DNA of 64,000 bases. Origin: JAHFPN01 sp963765745 (GTDB taxonomy: Bacteria; Pseudomonadota; Alphaproteobacteria; Rhizobiales; Xanthobacteraceae). The translations under genes were made by a program, and so were the position numbers. The notes beneath the pieces were generated by a model. It had not been told where the DNA came from. It made no database searches and saw only the letters and a list, made by a program, of their open reading frames with translations. Below, one piece after another: positions 58,039 to 64,000 of the stretch. The stretch covers positions 1 through 64,000 of the forward strand of contig CAVXXM010000005.1 in the NCBI GenBank assembly GCA_963765745.1. Direction: 5' to 3'. Positions within the stretch are counted from its first letter, which is position 1. Each line of letters starts with the position of its first letter.

Positions 58039-59562
58039 CTATTCCGCGGCGATCCGGCGCTCGACCGAGGCCGCACGCACCGAATCGATGACGCGGCCAA
58101 GCGTCTGGCCCTCCGGATCGGCGAGCGCGGCGACCCGGCATTGCACGACGGCGTCGATGAGCAGGCCCTTGGGCGCGTGGGCGGCGAGCAGGGGCTCGAT
58201 CACCTCGTCCACGATTCTCAGCCAATTGCCGTGGCCGCGCTTATAGGTCTCGCCATAGCCTTTCACCAGGCGCGCGGTCTCGACCACCTCGCGGGCGAAA
58301 GCGGCATCGACCGCGAGCGTGCGTTCGACGAGCGTGAGCCAGCGCTCGATCCAGGCCTGCTCGTCGGCATAGCGCAGGCTGCGCGGGCGCCAGGAACGCA
58401 AGCTCGCCAGGAACTTCAGCCGCAAATAGCCGCCGACACCGGTGGTGCGCACGCGCATGGGCCAGGACTTCTCGCTCCAGCCGCGGCGGGCGACGAAGCC
58501 GAGCACCGCTCGCCCGAGCGCGGGCGGCAGAATCGAGAAGATTTCCTCGGGGCCCGGCTTCAGGAACTCGGTGACTTCGATGAGATCGCCCGCGCGGGCC
58601 TTGGCCTCGCCGCGCAGGCGCTCGATGCGGCCGTCGCGCAGCTTAAGCTGCGCCACGCGGATGGTGTCCTCGAAGCTCATGCGCACGGCCAGATGACGCG
58701 CGAGCTCGCGGATCAGCGCACCGTCCGCGTTCGGTTTCTTGGCGAAACGCGCGATGCGATCGAGGTAAAGTTGGGCATAGCGCGGGCCTTGATAGTCGAG
58801 CAGCCGCCGCACGCCTTCGATCGCGATCTCAGCCGCCTCGCGCGGCACCAGCGTCTTGGCGCGCGCTTCGAGTTCATCCGCCGGAGAAATATTGCCGGCG
58901 ATCTTCAGTTCCGGCCCGGTTGTGGGCTGCGCGGCGGGCTCAGCCACGAGTGCCAGACCGGCCTCGAAGCCGCGCAGGTTCGAATCCACCGCCTTGCCTT
59001 CGGTCTGGATCGCGGCGCGGAACGCTTCGAGCTTGATCGGGAGCACGCCGGTCGCGGCAATCGCGCCGAGCAGCACGGCGCTGACCGGGCACTTGGCTTC
59101 GGCCGCCGCCTTGGAGAAATCGGCCAGCACGGCGCGACGCGCGAAGTAAGTGGCGACTTCGTACATCCGTTCCGGCTCGACGCGGCCGTCGCCCATGGCG
59201 GACTTCTCGTCCACGGTGAAGACGCGGCTGGTGGAGGCCAGCAGCACCGTGCGGTCCGGGCTCACATAACCGGCTTGGATCGCGCGCACGGATTCGAGCA
59301 ATTCACTCGCCACCATCAGGTCCACTTCGCCGGGCGAGGGGCTCAGTGCGAGCACGGGCCGCGCCGCTCCAGTGCCGGCATGCGGCAGGACCTCGATGTA
59401 ATAGGTCGTGGCGCCGGTGCGCTGGGCGACACCGGGGATCGAGGTGCGTTGCCCGATATGGCCGCTGGCGATCGCGGCATTGGCGATCCAGCCGGCGAGC
59501 ACGCCGCCGCCTTCGCCGCCGAGCGCGGCGATCAGCACCTTGACCGGTTTGGCTTTGGCCAC
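58039..59562 (-). CDS. iorB: Indolepyruvate ferredoxin oxidoreductase beta subunit (with DUF6537-like extension)
   Basis: 507 aa, GTG start. Residues 1-195 are the pyruvate-ferredoxin oxidoreductase gamma-type domain (KVLIAALGGEGGGVLAGWI, IPGVAQRTGATTYYIEV, DLMVASELLESVRA). The remaining 300 residues form the long extension found in proteobacterial IorB (MSFEDTIRVAQLKLR, KRGHGNWLRIVDEVIEPL). It works with IorA to decarboxylate aryl pyruvates to aryl-acetyl-CoA. 4 nt after the iorA stop. Confidence 0.88.
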   Translation of the reverse strand: MAKAKPVKVLIAALGGEGGGVLAGWIANAAIASGHIGQRTSIPGVAQRTGATTYYIEVLPHAGTGAARPVLALSPSPGEVDLMVASELLESVRAIQAGYVSPDRTVLLASTSRVFTVDEKSAMGDGRVEPERMYEVATYFARRAVLADFSKAAAEAKCPVSAVLLGAIAATGVLPIKLEAFRAAIQTEGKAVDSNLRGFEAGLALVAEPAAQPTTGPELKIAGNISPADELEARAKTLVPREAAEIAIEGVRRLLDYQGPRYAQLYLDRIARFAKKPNADGALIRELARHLAVRMSFEDTIRVAQLKLRDGRIERLRGEAKARAGDLIEVTEFLKPGPEEIFSILPPALGRAVLGFVARRGWSEKSWPMRVRTTGVGGYLRLKFLASLRSWRPRSLRYADEQAWIERWLTLVERTLAVDAAFAREVVETARLVKGYGETYKRGHGNWLRIVDEVIEPLLAAHAPKGLLIDAVVQCRVAALADPEGQTLGRVIDSVRAASVERRIAAE

Positions 59563-59566
59563 CGCT

Positions 59567-61717
59567 CTACTCCGCGGGAACCGGCGCGGCCGGGGGGCCG
59601 TCGAACAAGCGCATCACGGTCTGGGCTGCCCGATGCCGGAAACGGTCCCAGGCATTGGGGTTCTCGATCACGTTGATCTCGGCAAACGACGGGCAGAGCT
59701 GGGCCGCATGGGAAACCTCGCCGCACAGGCCGCAGCCGACGCAGTCGTTGTTCACGTGCGCCACCGGATCGGTGCGCAGCTTGTCCTCGGTCGGCTTGAT
59801 GGTGAGCGAAGGGCAGCCGGAGAGCCGGATGCAGGAATGGTCACCGGTGCAGACTTCCGGATCGACCCAGAAGCGGGTGCGCACGACGCGCCCGCCGGCG
59901 GCGGAGAGCTTGGCCATTTCGGGCCGGATGCGGCGCTGGCGCGCAAGCTGACACTCGCCGTCGGCGATGATGACTTTCAGGCCCTTTTCCTCGGTATGCA
60001 GTGCATCACGCAGCACCTTCACCACGCCGCTCACGCCATAGGTGCGCACGCGCTTGATCCAGGAGACGCCGACGCCCTTGAGCGCCTTCTCGATGTCGAG
60101 GCCCTGGCCGCGGCCGTCCGTTTCGGGGGCGCTCGAGATCAGATCCTGCTGGCCGGTGGCGCTCGAATAGCCGTTGTTCATGATGATGAGGACTTCGTCG
60201 TCCTTGTTGAACACGGCGCCGGTGACGCCGGTCAGTAACCCGTTATGCCAGAAGCCGCCGTCGCCCATGATCGAAACCGGGCGATGCTCCTGGGTGCCGG
60301 AAACCGCGGCGGCCGACGCGAGCGACATGCCGTAGCCGAGGATCGAGTTGCCCTGGCTGAACGGCGGGAAGGTCGCCAGCGCATGGCAGCCGATATCGAC
60401 GGCGACATGCACCGGTCCCATCTCTTTCTTGAGAATTTTCATGGCCGAGAAGATCGGCCGCTCCGGGCAGCCGGTGCAGAAGGTCGGCGGGCGCGGCGGC
60501 AGCGGCAAATCGAGCGCTTTGGCCGCTTCCGCGCGCCGGTCCTCGGTGTCCTTGGCCCATTGTTCGAGCGTTTCGTTCTTCCGCCCGTATTGATCGAGGA
60601 AGCGCGACAATCCCTTGCCGATCACCAGCGGTGTGTATTCGCCGGCCATGACGAAGACGTCCTTGCCGTGCAGGCGGGTGTTGAGATCGGCCTTGCGCAG
60701 GATCTGGCCGATGGCCTGCTCGATGAAATCCGGCGAGCCTTCCTCGACGATGAGCACCGCTTTCTTGCCGGCGCAGAAGCCCGAGATCTCCTCGGGCACC
60801 AGCGGATGGACGACGTTCAGCACCAGCGTCGGAATCTCGACATCGCCATAGACGTCGCTCAGGCCCGCGAGCGCGAGGCGGGAATTCAGCCCATTGAACA
60901 GGCCGCCCTGGACGATGATGCCGAGTTCGCTGTTGTTCTCGCCGTCCTTGGGCCCGAGCTGCTCGTTGAGCTTGTGCTCCATGATGAACTTGCGCGCGGC
61001 CGGCATGCGGCGCTCGAATTTCGCGACCTCCTGCGGGAAAATCACCGGCGGATGGGAGAGCCGGTCATAGAGGAATTTCGCGGGCCCGACGCGATGCTTG
61101 GACGAGACCAGCGGCGCCACATTGTCCTTGGTCTCGAAGCTGCCGAATACGTGGCAGGCGCGGATGCGCAACTCGATTATGACCGGCGTGTTCGACGCTT
61201 CGGAAAGCTCGAAGCCCTTTTCCACCATGTGCACGATCGTGGGCAGCTCCGGGCGCGGGTCCAGCAGCCAGAGCGACGACTTGAGCGCCATGGCGTGGGT
61301 GCGCTCCTGAATGACGCTGGCGCCCTCGCCATAGTCCTCGCCGACGATGATGAGCGCGCCGCCCATGACGCCGCAGGAGGCGAGATTGGAGAGTGCGTCG
61401 GCTGCGACGTTGGTGCCGACGATCGACTTCCAGGTGACGGCCCCGCGCACCGGGTAATTGATCGAAGCGGCGAGCATGGCGGCCGCGGCCGCCTCGTTGG
61501 TGCAGGTCTCGACCTTGACGCCGAGCTCGGCGAGCAGGTCCTCGGACTGCACCAGCACGTCGAGCAAGTGCGTAACCGGCGCGCCCTGATAGCCGCCGAC
61601 ATAGGCGACGCCCGATTGCAGCAGCGCCTTGGTCACGGCGAGGATGCCCTCGCCTTGGAAGGTCGCGCCGTTGCCCAGGCGCAGGCTCTCGATTTCCTTC
61701 CGGAACGAAACTTCCAT
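59567..61717 (-). CDS. iorA: Indolepyruvate ferredoxin oxidoreductase alpha subunit
   Basis: 716-aa thiamine-diphosphate enzyme subunit. N-terminal TPP pyrimidine-like domain (GYQGAPVTHLLDVLVQSED, TCTNEAAAAAMLAASINYP), middle PPRPPTFCTGCPERPIFSAM, ThDP/Mg motif MGDGGFWHNGLLTG with IIMNNGYSSATG, and C-terminal ferredoxin part CTGDHSCIRLSGCPSL and CVGCGLCGEVSHAAQLCP. It would oxidise indolepyruvate or phenylpyruvate from aromatic amino acids. Divergent from the TRAP genes. Confidence 0.92.
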   Translation of the reverse strand: MEVSFRKEIESLRLGNGATFQGEGILAVTKALLQSGVAYVGGYQGAPVTHLLDVLVQSEDLLAELGVKVETCTNEAAAAAMLAASINYPVRGAVTWKSIVGTNVAADALSNLASCGVMGGALIIVGEDYGEGASVIQERTHAMALKSSLWLLDPRPELPTIVHMVEKGFELSEASNTPVIIELRIRACHVFGSFETKDNVAPLVSSKHRVGPAKFLYDRLSHPPVIFPQEVAKFERRMPAARKFIMEHKLNEQLGPKDGENNSELGIIVQGGLFNGLNSRLALAGLSDVYGDVEIPTLVLNVVHPLVPEEISGFCAGKKAVLIVEEGSPDFIEQAIGQILRKADLNTRLHGKDVFVMAGEYTPLVIGKGLSRFLDQYGRKNETLEQWAKDTEDRRAEAAKALDLPLPPRPPTFCTGCPERPIFSAMKILKKEMGPVHVAVDIGCHALATFPPFSQGNSILGYGMSLASAAAVSGTQEHRPVSIMGDGGFWHNGLLTGVTGAVFNKDDEVLIIMNNGYSSATGQQDLISSAPETDGRGQGLDIEKALKGVGVSWIKRVRTYGVSGVVKVLRDALHTEEKGLKVIIADGECQLARQRRIRPEMAKLSAAGGRVVRTRFWVDPEVCTGDHSCIRLSGCPSLTIKPTEDKLRTDPVAHVNNDCVGCGLCGEVSHAAQLCPSFAEINVIENPNAWDRFRHRAAQTVMRLFDGPPAAPVPAE

Positions 61718-62015
61718 GGCTTTCCCGCGCGTTATCGGAGCGTTGCTTAGACCTTAGGCCCAAGGCGGTGCCAGATCAAATCGGTCCGCTGAATCCCGCA
61801 ATTATCCCAACGAGATACCGGGCATTTCGTGGGCCGCGCACGGCGCCGCGGGGATTGCCTTGAGAATCCACAGTTCATAAGGTGCCGACAACAAAAGAAG
61901 TCCCGCGAACGGGACACGACTGCACCAGCGACCGCACCGGGTTGACGCCGGCGGACACTCTGCCCGCCGCCGCTGTCCTAATGTCCGTCCGATGCAGTCG
62001 CGCCAGGGGGAGCGC
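61718..62015. promoter_or_regulatory. Divergent intergenic region with a small hairpin
   Basis: 298 nt between iorA (minus) and dctQ (plus). The only clear element is GTCCCG-CGAA-CGGGAC (61900-61915), a perfect 6-bp stem with a tetraloop. No gene with a credible RBS is seen; promoters for both directions must lie here. Confidence 0.4.
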
Positions 62016-62528
62016 ATGGCCGGCAGCCGCATGGACCGCTTCATCGACGCGATCGAGCTGGTCGCGGCGTTCTTCGTCGGGCTGGTGGCGCTCGATGTTT
62101 TCGTCTCGGTGCTGCTGCGCTATTTTTTCAACGTCACGATCCCCGACAGCTACAGCTTCGGCCAGCTCATGCTCGGCGTACTCATTTTTTGGGGCATCGC
62201 GGCGACGTCCTACCGCGGCACGCACATTACCGTCGATCTGGTGTGGGCCAATGTCGGTCCGCGCTATCAGCGCATGATCGACGTTTTCGCGACGCTCGTG
62301 CTGTTCTTCGTGGTGGCGGTGCAGACCTATACCCTGTCGGACAAGGTGACGAGCACCTACTTCGACAACGTGCGCACCTTCGATCTGCGGATTCCCAACT
62401 GGCCGTTCTACCTGCTGGCGTGGCTCGGCGACGTGTCCGCGGTCATGCTGATCGCGGTTCGCACCTATCGGCTGATCTTCCGTCCCGATCTGATGCCGAG
62501 CGGCTATCAGATCAAGCCGGTCGAGTAA
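62016..62528 (+). CDS. dctQ: TRAP transporter small permease DctQ
   Basis: 170 aa from ATG 62016, chosen because GGGGGAG lies 6 nt upstream. Four membrane helices: AIELVAAFFVGLVALDVFVS, LMLGVLIFWGIAATSYRGTH, VFATLVLFFVVAVQTYTL and WPFYLLAWLGDVSAVMLI, with the DctQ-typical RYFFNVTIPDSYSFGQL. It is followed 9 nt later by dctM. No dctP is present nearby, so the binding protein must be encoded elsewhere or just outside the window. Confidence 0.9.
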   Translation: MAGSRMDRFIDAIELVAAFFVGLVALDVFVSVLLRYFFNVTIPDSYSFGQLMLGVLIFWGIAATSYRGTHITVDLVWANVGPRYQRMIDVFATLVLFFVVAVQTYTLSDKVTSTYFDNVRTFDLRIPNWPFYLLAWLGDVSAVMLIAVRTYRLIFRPDLMPSGYQIKPVE

Positions 62529-62537
62529 GGCGCCGGC

Positions 62538-63836
62538 ATGAGCTCCAACGCGATAGCGTTCACCGGCTTCGTCGTTCTTTTCGCGCTGATGCTGCTGCGC
62601 GTGCCGGTCGGCATGGCGATGGGCTTGGTCGGCGTCACCGGCTTCGGCTACATCGTGGGCGGCGGGCCGGCCTTGAAGATCGTCGGCCACACCTCGATGC
62701 GCACGGTGACCGACTGGAATTTCGCGGTCGTGCCGCTGTTTCTGCTCATGGGCTCGTTCGCCACCACCTCGGGCATGAGCCGCGAGCTGTTCCGCGCGGC
62801 CAACGGCTTCCTCGGGCATTTCCGTGGCGGGCTCGGCATCGCGACGATCGCCGCCTGCGGCGGGTTCGCCGCGATCTGCGGCTCGTCGGTGGCGACGGCC
62901 GCTACCTTCTCGCGGGTCGCCTATCCCGAAATGCGCCGCTACGGCTATCCGCAGTCCTTCGCCACCGGCGTGATCGCCGCGGGCGGAACGCTCGGCATCA
63001 TGATCCCGCCCTCCACGGTGTTCGCGGTCTATGGCCTGATCACCGAGCAGGACGTCGGCAAACTGTTCATCGCCGGCATTCTGCCCGGGCTGCTCGCGGT
63101 GACGATGTACATCCTCACCATCAACATCATCGCAGTTGCGCGGCCCGGCTACTTGCCGGCGGGCCCGCGCGCCGCCTGGGCGGAGCGGCTCGATGGCCTG
63201 CGCAACGTCTGGGCGACGCTGCTGCTCTTCATCTTCGTGATCGGCGGCATCTATGGCGGCGTTTTCACCGCGACCGAGGCCGCCGGCATGGGCGCGGGCG
63301 GCGCGTTCATCATCGGCTTGTTGCGCGGCCGCCTGTCGCGGGCCGACATCCGCCGCTCGTTGCTGGAGACCACGCGCACGACGGCGGCGGTTTTCACCGT
63401 GCTGATCGGCGCGATTCTGTTTGGCTATTTCCTCACCGTCACTCAGACGCCTCAGAAGCTGACCGAATTCCTCACCGGCCTTGGGCTCGGGCGCTACGGG
63501 GTGCTGGCGCTGATCATGGTCATGTATCTGGCGCTCGGATGCCTCATGGATGCGCTGGCCATGATCATCCTTACCGTACCGGTGGTTTTCCCGGTGATCG
63601 TTGCGCTCGGCTTCGACCCGATCTGGTTCGGCGTCATCATCGTGATGACGGTGGAGCTCGGGCTGATTCACCCGCCGGTCGGCATGAATATCTTCGTAAT
63701 AAAAAGTGTGATCGAGGACGCGAAAATTTCGACGATCTTCTATGGCGTGTTTCCCTTCATCATCACCGATATCCTGCGGCTCATCATCCTTATCGTATTT
63801 CCGGTGATCGCCACGTATCTGCCGTCGAAGATGTGA
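62538..63836 (+). CDS. dctM: TRAP transporter large permease DctM
   Basis: 432-aa DctM: FALMLLRVPVGMAMGLVGV, VPLFLLMGSFATTSGMSREL, GGFAAICGSSVATAATFSRV, GTLGIMIPPSTVFAVYGLI, LGLIHPPVGMNIFVIKSV. Forms the TRAP translocation unit with the DctQ above. Substrate not deducible; only about 40-50% similar by eye to the hexuronate DctM at 21438-22724. Confidence 0.94.
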   Translation: MSSNAIAFTGFVVLFALMLLRVPVGMAMGLVGVTGFGYIVGGGPALKIVGHTSMRTVTDWNFAVVPLFLLMGSFATTSGMSRELFRAANGFLGHFRGGLGIATIAACGGFAAICGSSVATAATFSRVAYPEMRRYGYPQSFATGVIAAGGTLGIMIPPSTVFAVYGLITEQDVGKLFIAGILPGLLAVTMYILTINIIAVARPGYLPAGPRAAWAERLDGLRNVWATLLLFIFVIGGIYGGVFTATEAAGMGAGGAFIIGLLRGRLSRADIRRSLLETTRTTAAVFTVLIGAILFGYFLTVTQTPQKLTEFLTGLGLGRYGVLALIMVMYLALGCLMDALAMIILTVPVVFPVIVALGFDPIWFGVIIVMTVELGLIHPPVGMNIFVIKSVIEDAKISTIFYGVFPFIITDILRLIILIVFPVIATYLPSKM

Positions 63837-63849
63837 GGCGGCCGGAGCC

Positions 63850-64000
63850 TCAGGGCAGCGGCAGATTCAACAGGCGCGATAGGCCATAGGCGCAAAGCAC
63901 GATCGCCCCGGCATAGGGGATGAGCAGGAGCCGCAAATTGGTGCGGGTCCACAACAGTACGGCGAGATAGGCCGAGACGGCGACGAGAAAACCAGCGAAC
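63850..64000 (-). CDS. TctB-like membrane protein, C-terminal part only
   Basis: Partial gene running off the right edge; the last 49 residues are FAGFLVAVSAYLAVLLWTRT and a second hydrophobic stretch RLLLIPYAGAIVLCAYGLSR, ending LLNLPLP. Two membrane helices and the short tail resemble the end of TctB proteins (compare RLLNLPLP with the IEDLLNL end of the TctB at 4030-4536). Likely the small subunit of another tripartite tricarboxylate transporter; evidence is limited by truncation. It converges with dctM, 13 nt away. Confidence 0.5.
   Translation of the reverse strand, partial: FAGFLVAVSAYLAVLLWTRTNLRLLLIPYAGAIVLCAYGLSRLLNLPLP

Noticed and set aside
62189..63889. 566-codon plus-strand open frame over dctQM
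   Set aside because: Arg/His-rich out-of-frame shadow of two clear TRAP genes.
1..64000. CRISPR arrays, tRNA or rRNA genes, integrase or intact insertion sequences
   Set aside because: No regular short repeats with spacers, no cloverleaf-like segments noticed in the gaps, and no transposase or integrase motifs in any frame I read; the inverted repeats found are single intergenic hairpins.

Overview
The window (about 65% G+C) looks like an alphaproteobacterial chromosome, most likely Hyphomicrobiales close to Bradyrhizobium, Rhodoplanes or Methylobacterium. The grounds are the gene families: oxalyl-CoA decarboxylase, a two-subunit FDH1-type formate dehydrogenase, a periplasmic FDH3-type formate dehydrogenase with its DUF3305/DUF3306/DUF6352/DUF6505 companions, and several TRAP and tripartite tricarboxylate (TTT) transporters. 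I see no rRNA, tRNA, CRISPR array or intact insertion sequence.

Layout. 1-2.7 kb: small catabolic genes (GlcG/HbpS-like, FAH-family, DapA-family, CHMI-like tautomerase). 2.9-6.1 kb: a TctCBA transporter. 6.2-17.3 kb: a GntR regulator followed on the same strand by oxc, an frc-like gene, a stand-alone 10-formyl-THF hydrolase-type gene, fhs (formate-THF ligase) and fdh1B-fdh1A, forming an oxalate/formyl/formate C1 operon. 17.3-19.6 kb (minus): a MetF-like gene and an HTH-methyltransferase. 20-26.6 kb (minus): a hexuronate operon gntR-uxaC-dctPQM-uxuB. 26.7-27.8 kb (minus): a secreted hypothetical protein. 28-33.2 kb: a hydroxycinnamate operon (hydratase, feruloyl-CoA synthase, thiolase, SDR dehydrogenase, aroyl-CoA thioesterase). 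33.2-36.4 kb: marR and a MetE-like gene, divergent from a LigM/DesA-type aryl O-demethylase. 36.4-38.4 kb: FAH-family, amidohydrolase and TusA-like genes. 38.5-58 kb: a large molybdenum formate dehydrogenase region holding two atypical MoeA proteins, a WD40-cytochrome c, a multi-[4Fe-4S] protein, a lipoate-ligase-like protein, DUF6505, DUF6352, DUF3305, DUF3306, an HTH-TorD fusion, a small Tat protein, fdh3ABC, mobB, moeA, mobA and fdhD. 58-61.7 kb (minus): indolepyruvate oxidoreductase iorAB. 62-63.8 kb: TRAP dctQM, then the end of a TctB-like gene.

How the parts could work together (inference): oxalate gives formyl-CoA and formate; ferulate-type side chains are shortened to vanillate-type acids, whose methoxyl groups go to THF through the LigM homologue; MetF-like, Fhs and the formyl-THF hydrolase-like enzyme connect THF-bound C1 units to formate; two formate dehydrogenases (cytoplasmic NAD-linked, periplasmic quinone-linked) burn formate. 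The Mo-cofactor genes support both dehydrogenases. The most striking local observation is that the frc-like protein lacks the catalytic Asp169 of formyl-CoA transferase (Asn here) and also differs at the Trp48 and glycine-loop positions, although the adjacent Oxc looks fully intact.

Quality warning: about ten genes carry one or two single-base frameshifts. Reversing each, often in a short homopolymer, restores a family-length protein and a normal gene boundary. They look like sequencing indels rather than pseudogenes. I annotate these genes across the break.
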